Of a DNA stretch of 64,000 nucleotides, positions 45,874 through 56,218 are shown piece after piece. The position numbers and the translations under genes were made by a program. Each line of letters opens with the position of its first letter. Positions within the stretch are counted from its first letter, which is position 1. Source of the stretch: Nitrososphaeria archaeon (GTDB lineage Archaea > Thermoproteota > Nitrososphaeria > Nitrososphaerales > JACAEJ01); contig JARVKB010000004.1 in the NCBI GenBank assembly GCA_029775925.1, positions 87,865 to 151,864 on the forward strand, in the 5' to 3' direction. The notes under the pieces are model-generated. The model had not been told where the DNA came from. It did not search any database and was given only the letters and a program-made list of their open reading frames with translations.

Positions 45874-47043
45874 TCAGTCATTATGGAGATATTTATGAAT
45901 ATAACTTTTTAATCTTGATTCCACTATCTTCTCATAATTTTTTTCAATCTCATCTCTTATCATATCAGTCGTTATCTTACCATTGGATTTCAGCATTGCT
46001 GCTAGTGTTGCTCCTCCTGCCCCTACTCCTTCCCTAACAAAACCATAAGCGTATGCTTTAAGTCCTTCTTTTTTAGACTCGCTAAGTCCTGGATCAGCAC
46101 CAAATATAGGAATACTTGCAGATTGATTTATAAGCCAGCCTATATTTGATGTTTTATCCTCCACAATATATTTTGTTGTACCTATAGCAACATTTCTAAG
46201 AATATCTGATCTAATTCTACTGATTAATGCAACTATAGCTGCCATTTGTGTACCGCCTGCTAATATTACTGGGATTTTTTGTGCAGCACCTAAAGTCATA
46301 CCTACAACACTTACCATCATAGGATCGCCAAGAGTAGAAATTGCTCCTATAGGATCATCTTTAAGGCTACCTATTTTAATGCCTGCTACCTTCATCCCTT
46401 CTTCAACAACTTTATTCTTTATCTCATGAGGATTATCGGGCATGCTACTACTAACTTTACCTCTAGCATCTATGCCAAGGCTCATTAGTACTCCTAACGC
46501 TGTAGTAGTCCCTGCTGGTATACTCTCCCCTAGAACTAAATAATCAGCTATCTTAGCAAAATTTTTCCCTATTATCTCAGCATAATTCATCGCTTTTTCA
46601 ACAACATCTCTATCCAAGGCTTTACCATTCTTTATGTTATCTCCAGGACTTGGAATACCAATAGAAATGTATGGTATATGGGGTTTTACTTCACAACCAG
46701 CATCTACAATGAATAATGGTATATTAGCCAATCTTAAAGCACTTAAGGTTATTATTGCTGGTGTTGGTTTACCATCAGGAGTTGCTGGTATTCCCGAAAT
46801 GCACTTACATTCACCGTAGTAAATCAATTCAGCATCTGCTGGAGGCGTATACTTTACAATCTCAGGAGATGCACCAGCAACCGTTATTCCTGGTACCATG
46901 GCAGTTTTAGTGCTGGCTATAGTACAAACAAAGACAGGATTTTTTCCCATCAATTCTTCTATGAATTTATATGCTTTAGTTTCATCTCCTATTATGCTAA
47001 CTTTCTTAAGGTTAATGTTCATTTTCATCGACTCTCTTACCAT
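45874..47043 (-). CDS. cobT: CobT-like nicotinate-nucleotide:dimethylbenzimidazole phosphoribosyltransferase (archaeal)
   Basis: 389-aa archaeal CobT-type phosphoribosyltransferase that activates the lower-ligand base for cobamide assembly. Features are TASTKTAMVPGITVAGASPEI, VLGESIPAGTTTALGVLMSLGIDARGKVSSSMPDNP and VILAGGTQMAAIVAL, with a Gly-rich tail GVGAGGATLAAML. The start could be at 47043 or at internal Met codons 47028 or 47022. With CbiZ and the importer it makes a coherent salvage and remodelling set. Confidence 0.88.
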   Translation of the reverse strand: MVRESMKMNINLKKVSIIGDETKAYKFIEELMGKNPVFVCTIASTKTAMVPGITVAGASPEIVKYTPPADAELIYYGECKCISGIPATPDGKPTPAIITLSALRLANIPLFIVDAGCEVKPHIPYISIGIPSPGDNIKNGKALDRDVVEKAMNYAEIIGKNFAKIADYLVLGESIPAGTTTALGVLMSLGIDARGKVSSSMPDNPHEIKNKVVEEGMKVAGIKIGSLKDDPIGAISTLGDPMMVSVVGMTLGAAQKIPVILAGGTQMAAIVALISRIRSDILRNVAIGTTKYIVEDKTSNIGWLINQSASIPIFGADPGLSESKKEGLKAYAYGFVREGVGAGGATLAAMLKSNGKITTDMIRDEIEKNYEKIVESRLKSYIHKYLHND

Positions 47044-47126
47044 TTTTCTTTTACGAATACTAATTCGACCCTATAAGTTTTATTATGATGCACTACAATT
47101 GTATTACAAATTAAATAGAAAATATT

Positions 47127-48029
47127 CTACTCCTTTTTGCTTAAATCTCGCATTATCTTACATCCTGTATCATCACATTCTATGAGCTTCTCTTCGATTT
47201 GAATTGTACTGTGAGTAATTTTGAACTTCTCTTTAAGAATTCTTCTCGCCTCTTCTGAAATGGAGTTCCATTCTTTTGGATTTTCTATGATAAGGTGAAC
47301 ACTCATCGAATATATGCCAGAAGTTATAGCCCATAGATGTAGATCATGAACTCCTTTGACTCCTTTTATACTTAGCAAAATATCTTCAACTTCTTTTAAA
47401 GATATATGCTCTGGAGTGCTCTCCATTAATATATTCAAACTTCCCTTCAATAGCCTGTATATAGTAGGTATCATTATCAAACCTATGATTATACTTGCTA
47501 TAGGATCAGCGACCTTTAACCCTGTTAGAAAGATTATTACTCCAGAGATAATAGCACCTATAGAGCTTAATGAATCCATGATTAAATGAAGAAGTGCTGA
47601 TCGAAGATTAAGGCTTTCACCTGAATAATTCCATAATATCTTTACTCCTACTAAGTTCACAACCAAGCCTATAAGAGCTATTATGAACATCTCTAACCCA
47701 AGGACTTCTGGTAAGTAAAGGAAACGCTGGTATGCTTCAAAGAATATATATGCTATTAATGCTATAAGTATTAAGCCATTCAATAAAGCAGCTAATATCT
47801 CTATGCGATAATATCCAAAGGACTTTTTAGGAGTTGGAGGTTTTGTAGCGTAAAAACTTGCAAAAAGGCACATAGATAAACCTCCAATATCAGATAGCAT
47901 ATGAAAAGCATCAGATAGTAAAGCTAAGCTATTTGTTAAAATGCTTCCTATGATCTCAATTACCATATATGAAGAAGTAAGTATGAGAACTACACTTAAT
48001 CTTAATCTACTCTCAGTATTAATGGACAT
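47127..48029 (-). CDS. Cation diffusion facilitator (ZitB/CzcD-like)
   Basis: 300-aa CDF transporter: six TM helices with metal-site motifs LLSDAFHMLSDIGG in TM2 (Asp/His pairs) and LLHLIMDSLSSIGAI in TM5, and a C-terminal cytosolic ferredoxin-like domain (VKGVHDLHLWAITSGIYSMSVHLI). The HxxxD pattern in TM2 and TM5 suggests Zn specificity, though Co export is possible given the neighbouring Co-handling genes. The tail has two extra cysteines (ECDDTGC). Confidence 0.9.
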   Translation of the reverse strand: MSINTESRLRLSVVLILTSSYMVIEIIGSILTNSLALLSDAFHMLSDIGGLSMCLFASFYATKPPTPKKSFGYYRIEILAALLNGLILIALIAYIFFEAYQRFLYLPEVLGLEMFIIALIGLVVNLVGVKILWNYSGESLNLRSALLHLIMDSLSSIGAIISGVIIFLTGLKVADPIASIIIGLIMIPTIYRLLKGSLNILMESTPEHISLKEVEDILLSIKGVKGVHDLHLWAITSGIYSMSVHLIIENPKEWNSISEEARRILKEKFKITHSTIQIEEKLIECDDTGCKIMRDLSKKE

Positions 48030-48090
48030 TTAATATTAACACTTATTTCAAGATATAAAAACTGTTCAATAATTTTTATATTAATCGTTT

Positions 48091-48969
48091 CTATTGATTC
48101 TTGCTATTATTACAAGAATATAAGTTGTAAGAACATTTCCTTATGAATTCTGCAATTCTTACAACTTGTAGGGTAGAAATTACATCATGAGTGCGTATCA
48201 AATGAGCGTTATTATAGACAGCGATAGCTGTTGCTGATAAAGAACCGAAAAGCCGATCTTCAGGCTCTTTTAAATTCAATATCTTTCCTATGAAGGATTT
48301 TCTTGATAAAGCTATGCAAATAGGCTTATTGAGTTCATGAAGCCTTTGAAGATTTTTTATTACATAACAATCCCAAACATACCATGGAATTTTTGCATCA
48401 CGGATAAAGCCAATCGCAGGATCGATTACTATCTTTCTCTCATCTATCCCAAAGCTCTTAGCAATGCTCAAACTTTCTTTTAAAGAAATGATAATTTTTT
48501 CCATCGGATCTTCATGACTGTGCTTTATTGCATGAGCGGCGATTATTAAACTAGCATCATAATCAGAAACTATCTTTGCCATATTCTTATCCCCTTTTAA
48601 ACCATGAACATCATTTATGATATTGGCTCCAGCCTTTATTGCTGCTTCTGCAGATTTACTTCTCGTTGTATCAGCAGATATTGGTAATGAAACAGTTTCT
48701 TTTACGATTTTTATAGCTTTTGACAATCTTTCAATCTCTTCTTCTATTGATATTTCTGTCTTTAAGTATGGTGCTGTTGACATCGCTCCAATGTCTATTA
48801 TATCAGCTCCTTCTTCCTCCATCTTCTTTGCTAAATCCGCTATTTCTTTTGGAGAAGTTCTTACAGATCCTTTGTAGAAAGATTCAGGGCTTACATTTAT
48901 TACTCCCATTATTCGAACAGGATAATCATCACCGATCTTTATTCCAGCTAAATTTGATGAAATAACCAT
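48091..48969 (-). CDS. Dihydropteroate synthase-like protein
   Basis: 292-aa TIM barrel with DHPS motifs: RIMGVINVSPESFYKGS (pterin-loop 1 variant of NVTPDSFSDGG), ADIIDIGAMSTAP, ISADTTRSKSAEAAIKAGANIINDVHGLKG, VIDPAIGFIRDA and SRKSFIGKIL. It would build the pterin carrier (folate- or methanopterin-type). Pterin-binding methyltransferases share the fold, but the loop motifs favour synthase. The cysteine-rich tail (RKCSYNLYSCNN) is unusual. Confidence 0.82.
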   Translation of the reverse strand: MVISSNLAGIKIGDDYPVRIMGVINVSPESFYKGSVRTSPKEIADLAKKMEEEGADIIDIGAMSTAPYLKTEISIEEEIERLSKAIKIVKETVSLPISADTTRSKSAEAAIKAGANIINDVHGLKGDKNMAKIVSDYDASLIIAAHAIKHSHEDPMEKIIISLKESLSIAKSFGIDERKIVIDPAIGFIRDAKIPWYVWDCYVIKNLQRLHELNKPICIALSRKSFIGKILNLKEPEDRLFGSLSATAIAVYNNAHLIRTHDVISTLQVVRIAEFIRKCSYNLYSCNNSKNQ

Positions 48970-49138
48970 AAAAGAGGTTTTATCGTGTAAAGTTTAATCT
49001 TTTCCTTTCTAGCATAGATTGATTTTTCCATTACTTATAACTTATCTGTAATTATTTGCTTAAATTATTTATGTTATTCATACATCATATGCGTATTCTA
49101 CCATATTTAAATATTTTTAATATATATGAGTTATACGT

Positions 49139-50938
49139 ATGATAAAAATAGGAAAGAAGCATGAAAATAAAAAACTTCAAGCGAGTAGCCTTATTTTGAC
49201 CTTTATAATCTTCACAGGACTTTTTGTAGCTCCTATCGCTTGGTTAAACATTAGTTTAGGTAATTTATCAAATTTGATAATTAAATTTAAGCCAGGAGTA
49301 AGTGAGCAATATAAATTAGAACTTTTAAATTCATTGGGGCTTGAGATAAAGGATGAAATCCCTCAAACTCAAGTCCTTACAGTCTCTTCTTCAAAAGAAA
49401 ATTTACAATACATTAAATCTATATTATTAAGCAATCCTTTGATAGATTTTGTAGAGGAAGACTTTAAAATTCCTCCTTCCATCATTCCTAACGATCAATA
49501 TTATTCATCACAATGGCACTTAGAAAAAATACAAGCATCTAAAGCATGGGATATCTCAACAGGAGATCCTAATGTTATAATCGCTGTTCTCGATAGTGGA
49601 GTTGATCCTAATCATCCTGATTTATCATCAAAATTAATTCAAGGGTACAACTTTTATGATAATAACTACAATACTAGTGATGTTTATGGTCATGGAACAA
49701 AGGTTGCAGGGGTTGCTGCAGCATTAACGAATAATTTTATTGGTGTCTCATCAATAAGCTGGCAATGCTCTATAATGCCTTTAAGGGTTACTGATACAAA
49801 TGGATATGCATATTCATCACTTTTGGCTAAAGCCTTAATTTATGCTGCTGATAGAGGAGCAAAAGTTGCAGTGATTAGCTTTGCAATATTCGGTGGTAGT
49901 ATGATATCTGATGCTGCAAAGTACTTTATGGATAAAGGAGGGCTAGTAATTGCTGCTGGAGGTAATGATAATTCATATCATTCAGACCCTGATAACCCAT
50001 ATATAATTTCTGTGAGTGCAACTACAAGTAGCGATTCTAGAGCATCATTCTCCAGCTATGGGCCTTACATAGATCTATCAGCTCCAGGCTCGAGCATATA
50101 CACTACGATTAGAGGAGGTAGTTATGGTAGTGTATCTGGTACATCCTTCTCAGCACCATTGACAGCAGGCTTGGCAGCTTTGATCTTTTCAGCAAATCCA
50201 TCTTTAAGCCCTACTCAAGTAGAGCAAATTATGAAATCTACGGCTATTGATCTTGGAGATCAAGGTTATGATGTATACTATGGTTATGGTAGAATAGATG
50301 CTTTAGGAGCTTTAACATTAGCATCAAACTCTGTAATTTATAGGGATGATGAACCTCCAAGCGTTAAAATAAATTATCCAAGTGATGGTGCTACAGTCTC
50401 TGGGAGTATTACTATAAATGTTGATGCTTATGATAACGATTGCGTATCAAAGGTCGAGCTTTACAAAGATGGAAAATTATATGCAATTGATAATACTGCT
50501 CCTTTCAGCTTCTATTGGGATACAATTAATGAATCTAATGGTTATCATACTTTAATGGCTAAAGCGTATGATGCATCGAATAATATTGGAGAATCAGATC
50601 CAGTCACTGTAAATGTATACAATGAAGTCGGTGATAAAACTCTTCCTATCGTAAGCATCACAAAACCTAAGAACGGTTCAAAAGTCTCAGGTAATATAAA
50701 GATATCAGCATCTGCATCTGATGAATCTGGCATCGATAGAGTAGAATTTTATGTAGATGGAAATTTAATAGGAATTGATTATAGCAATCCTTACTATTAT
50801 TATTGGGACACTAAGTCTGTAAGTAATGGTTGGCACACAATAACTGTTAGAGCCTATGATAAATTTGGCAATTTTGCAGATGCTAGCATAATGGTAAATG
50901 TGTATAATAGATTATTAACCTCACGTATTAGAAGGTAA
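49139..50938 (+). CDS. Secreted subtilisin-like serine protease with Ig-like repeats
   Basis: 599 aa. An N-terminal hydrophobic signal (about 15-36) is followed by a propeptide (LIIKFKPGVSEQYKLELLNSLGLEI, I9-like) and an S8 catalytic domain with Asp152 (VLDSGVDPNHPD), His185 (YGHGTKVAG), oxyanion Asn276 and Ser336 (GTSFSAPLTAG). Two bacterial-Ig-type modules follow (about 402-500 and 505-592), each opening [VI]xIxxPxxGxxVSG and closing VNVYN. It is probably cell-surface associated. An AT-rich TATA-like stretch (TTTAAATATTTTTAATATA) precedes the ATG. Confidence 0.92.
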   Translation: MIKIGKKHENKKLQASSLILTFIIFTGLFVAPIAWLNISLGNLSNLIIKFKPGVSEQYKLELLNSLGLEIKDEIPQTQVLTVSSSKENLQYIKSILLSNPLIDFVEEDFKIPPSIIPNDQYYSSQWHLEKIQASKAWDISTGDPNVIIAVLDSGVDPNHPDLSSKLIQGYNFYDNNYNTSDVYGHGTKVAGVAAALTNNFIGVSSISWQCSIMPLRVTDTNGYAYSSLLAKALIYAADRGAKVAVISFAIFGGSMISDAAKYFMDKGGLVIAAGGNDNSYHSDPDNPYIISVSATTSSDSRASFSSYGPYIDLSAPGSSIYTTIRGGSYGSVSGTSFSAPLTAGLAALIFSANPSLSPTQVEQIMKSTAIDLGDQGYDVYYGYGRIDALGALTLASNSVIYRDDEPPSVKINYPSDGATVSGSITINVDAYDNDCVSKVELYKDGKLYAIDNTAPFSFYWDTINESNGYHTLMAKAYDASNNIGESDPVTVNVYNEVGDKTLPIVSITKPKNGSKVSGNIKISASASDESGIDRVEFYVDGNLIGIDYSNPYYYYWDTKSVSNGWHTITVRAYDKFGNFADASIMVNVYNRLLTSRIRR

Positions 50939-51017
50939 AAAATAGGATGGATTTTAGAGAGCCAAAGCTACGATCATTTTGCCAATTCTCAGAGCGTAAA
51001 GTGCTCTATACCAATGC

Positions 51018-51500
51018 TTATAACCTTTTCCTCTCTTTCCATAACATCCAAGCATTTATCAAGAATATTATCCAAGCAGGTCCGATGACGCCCATTACCA
51101 CTAATCCTGCCCAGAATAATATCGATGTAGATGCTAATCCTATGATTATTGCCAATGCTGATATAATCTTCAAATACTTATTGATTTTACCAATATAGAA
51201 TTCATATCCAGAATAAAATCCTAATATTGCTGATGTAATGTATAGAATCATGAAGGTATTGCTTTCTCCTACTAAAGCGTTAGAGAATATAGATATGAGT
51301 CTGTAGGATGATATTAATGATATGAGCAAATACGCACTACCTGTTATATGCAATAATGCTAATCCTTCGAATTTATTAGCTTCAACTATAGTGCTTAGTT
51401 TTGCGCCACAATTGCCACAAAACTTTACATTAGTTGGATTTTCAAATCCACACTTCTTACACTTTATGCTCTCATTCATATCATCCTCTTTAGCATTCAT
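51018..51500 (-). CDS. Zinc-ribbon membrane protein
   Basis: About 160 aa from ATG 51500 (the frame is open to 51581, but that start would overlap the preceding gene). GAGGGAAGAG precedes 51500. The N-terminus is a double-CxxC zinc ribbon (CKKCGFENPTNVKFCGNCGAKL), followed by four hydrophobic helices and a basic end (WKERKRL). It lies 43 bp downstream of the secreted VWA protein and may be its membrane partner. Confidence 0.68.
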   Translation of the reverse strand: MNAKEDDMNESIKCKKCGFENPTNVKFCGNCGAKLSTIVEANKFEGLALLHITGSAYLLISLISSYRLISIFSNALVGESNTFMILYITSAILGFYSGYEFYIGKINKYLKIISALAIIIGLASTSILFWAGLVVMGVIGPAWIIFLINAWMLWKERKRL

Positions 51501-51543
51501 GATCTCTTCCCTCAAAATACTTATTAAAAATAAAAGTATGAGT

Positions 51544-53448
51544 TTATGATTTTCCTTGTCCCCCTTGTCCCTTAACTGCAATGAGAATCGTACCTGTGAA
51601 CGTCTTGCTATCCATATTTTTTGTGACCGTTACCTTAAGTACTCCATCATCCTTGATTAATTCATTTGAGCTGAGCACGATCCTGTAGACACCACCACTT
51701 CCAGTTACACTTGCGACAGTTAGCGATTGTGTTATTGTTGCGTCATCTTTGTCGTAGAAAGTAACTGAGAAGTCACTAGTGGTTAGCCCGGTCATTGGTT
51801 GTCCATTATCCGCTCTCGTGATGATTAAGAAGAAGAACAGATCATCGGTCGACTTAGGACCAGCGTCTAAATCCCAAATTGCCGCCCATTTATCTTGCCC
51901 GACGTCTCCTTGCTCTGGTATTCTAACATCGAGTTTTGTTATTGAAACTGTAGCTCCTCCGTCTATCCTTTCGATCTCATTCTTTATGTCATCCAATGCA
52001 CTTGCCAAGTTAGCCCAATTATGATAATTACCTGTTAAAGACCAGATTCTATCTATGTCTCCCCAAATTGTACCCGTACTACCTTGTGGAGCCTCACCTA
52101 ATCTATTCAATATCTCTTCGATCTCACTCTTTATGTCAGTTAAGGCTCCCACAATGTTCGTCCATCCATAATCATTGACAGTAAAGTCTCCTATTAAGTT
52201 GAAGATTTGTGTGAAGTTAGCCTGTATGCCAGGAAGACCAAACTTTTCGTTATCTAACTTAGCTTCAATGTTTGATACTTCTTCCTTTATTTCCTTAAGT
52301 AGTTCTTCGCATGGACACCCATCTTGTCCAGGTGGTATGGGTTTTTGAACTATGTGAATCACTGGAAGACTTCCAATTGAATCTGTCTGATCGCTATCAA
52401 TGCTTGCTATGTTTTTGATTTCTTGACCATCTTCAGCGTTTGAAGAAACTTGTACAACTACCATGATACTGCCAAAGGCGCCTTGATCTAAATCTCCTAT
52501 GCTCCAAACGTTATTTCCTGAGCTTGGATAAGGATTCGCTGATACAAAGTTTACAAAAGGATCATAAGTTTCTGTGATTACTACGTTAGTAGCCTTAGTA
52601 TTACCTGTATTCTTATAGGTTATCGTGTAAATTATTTCATCTTTAGGTTCGACATAACTATTGTTAGATGGTATGGCAAACTTTTCAATGGTTAAAGAAA
52701 CTTCAATAGGAGAAATAATCATCTCGAACTTTTTGCTTATGGCAACTGAAAAGTCTTCAAATTTGGAAATGGGTAATACCCAACCTGCTGGCCATGGAGT
52801 AGGATCTGATATAGATACTATTACCCCGTTAGGATATGCAACGTTTTTTAGCCAATTGATATCAACATTTGTTCCTATGGCTTCTACATCGAGTTCATCC
52901 AGTCCTTGAGAAACTGCTGTGTTACGAACAGATATAACCTGGCTTCTTGCATTAGAAGATGGAGAAGGCACATTAGGATTACCATCAGTTATTAAGTTGA
53001 TGATCTGCTTTTTAGCTGTAGCAAAGTTTGGCGAATTTCTCATTGTATTCCATATAAGGCTAAGACCTGCAGCCATAGGAGTGGTGCCTCCCATTTTACT
53101 CATAGCATTGATCTTATTAACCACTGATCCTACATTAGATTCAGTGATAATAGTAGGACTGAGTTCTACTCGTGCTGTAGTACCTCCGAACTGAACGATA
53201 GTAAGCTCGATAGAACCATCCTTAGGAAGAGTGTCCTGAACTGCATTTGCAATTCCGCTCTTAATTATGTTCCAATTGCTAATGGAAATGCTTCCAGAGC
53301 CATCTATGCACAATCCTATCTGTGTGACTGACGTTGTAGTTGTAGCTTTGACAATAGGTGTGATTGGTACAGAAGTGAATAGTAGTGGTAATATGAATAG
53401 ACTGATTACAGCTATGGATACTCGCTTTTTGCTTTTCATCTTTTTCAC
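51544..53448 (-). CDS. Secreted VWA-domain protein with DUF11 repeat
   Basis: 634 aa. A signal peptide (about 8-35) is followed by a von Willebrand A domain (45-240) with the MIDAS DGSGS (49-53). A DUF11 beta-sandwich (about 255-360, IIYTITYKNTGNTKATNVVITETYDPFVNF) follows, then a region with coiled-coil character (CPCEELLKEIKEEVSNIEAKL, and repeats around IWSLTGNYHNWANLASALDDIKNEIERI). A final beta-rich domain ends at the C-terminus. No C-terminal anchor is seen. A role in surface adhesion is likely but unproven. Confidence 0.82.
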   Translation of the reverse strand: MKKMKSKKRVSIAVISLFILPLLFTSVPITPIVKATTTTSVTQIGLCIDGSGSISISNWNIIKSGIANAVQDTLPKDGSIELTIVQFGGTTARVELSPTIITESNVGSVVNKINAMSKMGGTTPMAAGLSLIWNTMRNSPNFATAKKQIINLITDGNPNVPSPSSNARSQVISVRNTAVSQGLDELDVEAIGTNVDINWLKNVAYPNGVIVSISDPTPWPAGWVLPISKFEDFSVAISKKFEMIISPIEVSLTIEKFAIPSNNSYVEPKDEIIYTITYKNTGNTKATNVVITETYDPFVNFVSANPYPSSGNNVWSIGDLDQGAFGSIMVVVQVSSNAEDGQEIKNIASIDSDQTDSIGSLPVIHIVQKPIPPGQDGCPCEELLKEIKEEVSNIEAKLDNEKFGLPGIQANFTQIFNLIGDFTVNDYGWTNIVGALTDIKSEIEEILNRLGEAPQGSTGTIWGDIDRIWSLTGNYHNWANLASALDDIKNEIERIDGGATVSITKLDVRIPEQGDVGQDKWAAIWDLDAGPKSTDDLFFFLIITRADNGQPMTGLTTSDFSVTFYDKDDATITQSLTVASVTGSGGVYRIVLSSNELIKDDGVLKVTVTKNMDSKTFTGTILIAVKGQGGQGKS

Positions 53449-53536
53449 TTTAAAATTTATGAATATTATGTTCTTAATAAACTATTCCTTTATAATTGCA
53501 TTATTTTATTGCACTCATAAATTATCTATATGTTAT

Positions 53537-55003
53537 CTATATGTCAAAGTATAAGTAAAATTCATGAGGATGGGGTCTCATAGCTATCTCTAAATACTCT
53601 TTCATCCCATTTTCTATAATCTTATCTATGCATTCATCTGTGAATATTGGCTTAAGATAATCTCTATCACTCTTCAACTCTTCTATTGCTTCCTTAAGAC
53701 TTCCTGGAAGTTCTTTTATCCCAAGTTGCCTTCTCCTCTCATGGCTTAATTTGTATATATCTTCATCAACAGGGTCTCCTATATCTATCTTCTTCTTTAT
53801 ACCATCTAATCCAGCAGCAACCATGGCAGAAAAGCAAAAGTATGGATTACAAGATGGATCTGGAGTTCTAAACTCAATCCTTTTCAATGCTGAATTATTA
53901 GGACCTTTTTGGTATACAGGTACTCTTATATTGGCAGATCTATTTCTACGAGACCAAGCTATGAATACTGGTGCCTCATAACCAGGAACCAATCTTCTAT
54001 AAGAGTTTGTAGTAGGCGCTACGATTGCAGCTAATGATCTACTATGCTCCATCAATCCTCCTGCAAAGTATCGACCTATTTGACTTAATTCTGCATAAGA
54101 ATCATCAGGATCATAAAACAAATTCTTTCCATTATTCCATAAGCTAACATGAACATGCATTCCTGAGGCATTGTCCATAAATATGGGTTTTGGCATAAAT
54201 GTTGCTATCATTCCTCTTTGATGAGCTATATTCTTCACAATGAATTTATAGCTCATAACGTTATCAGCCATTCTCGTTAAAGTATCATAATGCATATCTA
54301 TTTCACACTGACCAGCTGTAGCTACTTCATGATGATGAGCATCACAAGGAATGTAAAAATATTCTTCTAATACTCTAACACATTCAGCCCTAAATTCCAT
54401 TAAAGTGTCTTGAGGTGGAGCTGGAAAGTAGCCTTCTTTAAACCTTATAGGATAATTAATGCCTGAAGAACTCCATAAAGCCTCCTTTGATTCTATCTTA
54501 TAGCCTTGGCTATAGAATGGAGTAATAGTATCAAAATTTACTTTATCGAATACAAAGAATTCAAGCTCTGGACCCCAGTAAGAAGTATTGTAACCTTCAT
54601 TCCTTAGAATTTCCTCAGCTCTTTGAGCTACTGCTCTAGGCTCTCTTAAGAACCTACCAAGTCCATAGCCCCAATATACATCACAAATCATTCTTGCTGT
54701 TTTTATACTATCTGGAATCCAAGGAATTATGGCTAATGTGGATGGATCTGGCTTAAGGTTCATATCTGATTCGTGTATATCGACAAATCCTCTGATGGAA
54801 GAGCCATCGAGCTTTGGTATTCCTTCTTTAAAGTGATCAAGCTTTAGAGTATGAGATGGTATAGTAACATGCTGTAGCCTTCCAGGACCGTCTGTAAATT
54901 GAAGATCAATAAATTTCACTTTCTGTTCTTTAATAATATGCAATGCTTCTTCAGGACTTATTATAAATGGCTCAGGCTTACCATCAACTATTCTGTAAGG
55001 CAT
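53537..55003 (-). CDS. glnA: Glutamine synthetase type I
   Basis: About 488 aa from ATG 55003, which follows GAGGGTGAAAAG; the frame also opens at 55039. Motifs are KLDGSSIRGFVDIHESDMNLKPD, WGPELEFFVFD, HHHEVATAGQCEID, the ATP-site GMHVHVSLW, APTTNSYRRLVPGYEAPVF and RSANIRVP. The adenylylation-loop Tyr region is not obvious. It is monocistronic. Confidence 0.95.
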   Translation of the reverse strand: MPYRIVDGKPEPFIISPEEALHIIKEQKVKFIDLQFTDGPGRLQHVTIPSHTLKLDHFKEGIPKLDGSSIRGFVDIHESDMNLKPDPSTLAIIPWIPDSIKTARMICDVYWGYGLGRFLREPRAVAQRAEEILRNEGYNTSYWGPELEFFVFDKVNFDTITPFYSQGYKIESKEALWSSSGINYPIRFKEGYFPAPPQDTLMEFRAECVRVLEEYFYIPCDAHHHEVATAGQCEIDMHYDTLTRMADNVMSYKFIVKNIAHQRGMIATFMPKPIFMDNASGMHVHVSLWNNGKNLFYDPDDSYAELSQIGRYFAGGLMEHSRSLAAIVAPTTNSYRRLVPGYEAPVFIAWSRRNRSANIRVPVYQKGPNNSALKRIEFRTPDPSCNPYFCFSAMVAAGLDGIKKKIDIGDPVDEDIYKLSHERRRQLGIKELPGSLKEAIEELKSDRDYLKPIFTDECIDKIIENGMKEYLEIAMRPHPHEFYLYFDI

Positions 55004-55231
55004 CTTTTCACCCTCTTCGAATGAAATTTTTATACTCATAAAGGATTTTTAGAATACTTATATATAGTTTTTCGTTATTTTTATTGATGAATGTTCATAA
55101 TTTATAACATTTTTTGTACAAATAATCATAAAAGAAAATAGAAAAAAAATGAATTGAACGTTTGATCATCTATCACAAGATAATCTTAACTTATTCTCAT
55201 TCAATTCTTTATTAGAAGAGTGATAAATTTT

Positions 55232-56167
55232 TTAAACTCCATGCATCTTTTCTAAAGTCCTTATTAAATTGACTATAATCTCATTAAATGGAGTTCTTAT
55301 ACCATGAACTTTTCCTAATCTCACTATCGCTCCATTAATATAATCGATTTCTGTTCTTTTATGCTTCTCTAAATCTTGAAGCATAGAGCTAATATGCTCT
55401 GAAGTTAATGGTAATTGCTTTTTCATAAGATGTTCAAAGTATTCCTCATAAGTGAATTTCAGCTTTATACCTTCTGCTCTTGCAACTTCAAAAGCTTCTT
55501 TAAGCATGCCCTTTATTATTGCTCTTGTTTCATCATAAATCCCTAATTTTCCATATTGAACCTTAAGAATAGCTGAGAGAGGGTTTAAAGCAATATTATA
55601 GAAAGCTTTCATCCACTTCTCTCTTATTATATCATCTGTTGGTAAAGAAGGTATTCCAGCTTTAGATATCATATCTGCTATAATTTTTGATTTTTCAATA
55701 TTTTTTGTTAAAGTACCAAAGAGGCACTCGCTAGCATAGACTGTAACTTTAACATGTCCAGGCTCAATTAACATTGCTCCAAATATCGCCATTCCTCCCA
55801 TCGTTCTCTCTTCTCCAACTATCTTAGCAATTATTCCCTCATTCTCTATCCCATTCTGAACAGAAGCTACAAGACTATCTTTTCCTATTAATGGTAATAT
55901 TTGCATTGTAGCATACTCAGTATCATAAGATTTTGTTGTTATTAGAACTAGATCATAAGGTGCATAAATCTTACATTCATCAGAAGATGTAAAAGCTTTT
56001 AGGTTTTTAAATAAATGCTCCCCCCAAATTCCAGATATTTTAAGCCCCTTTTCTCTAATAGCAGATATGTGAGCTTCTCTACCAATTAATGTTACATCTT
56101 GTGAATTTGATAAAAATCCTCCAAATACAGAGCCTATCGCTCCTGCACCCATTACCAATACCTTCAT
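55232..56167 (-). CDS. panE: 2-dehydropantoate 2-reductase (ketopantoate reductase)
   Basis: 311-aa NADPH-dependent reductase making pantoate for CoA. The Rossmann start KVLVMGAGAIGSVFGGFLS is followed by TKSYDTE, SVQNGIENEGII, the catalytic Lys in REKWMKAFYNIALNPLSA and the C-terminal EIDYINGAIVRLGKVHGIRTPFNE. It supplies the substrate of the pantoate kinase at 18.7 kb, though the genes are far apart. Confidence 0.92.
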   Translation of the reverse strand: MKVLVMGAGAIGSVFGGFLSNSQDVTLIGREAHISAIREKGLKISGIWGEHLFKNLKAFTSSDECKIYAPYDLVLITTKSYDTEYATMQILPLIGKDSLVASVQNGIENEGIIAKIVGEERTMGGMAIFGAMLIEPGHVKVTVYASECLFGTLTKNIEKSKIIADMISKAGIPSLPTDDIIREKWMKAFYNIALNPLSAILKVQYGKLGIYDETRAIIKGMLKEAFEVARAEGIKLKFTYEEYFEHLMKKQLPLTSEHISSMLQDLEKHKRTEIDYINGAIVRLGKVHGIRTPFNEIIVNLIRTLEKMHGV

Positions 56168-56218
56168 AAATCATTTTATACAATTTTGAATTTTAAATTA
56201 TTTTTTAATGATGCTTAT

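Noticed and set aside
50947..51198. 83-codon plus-strand frame after the subtilase
   Set aside because: It lies antisense within the membrane segments of the zinc-ribbon protein, which has a convincing N-terminus.
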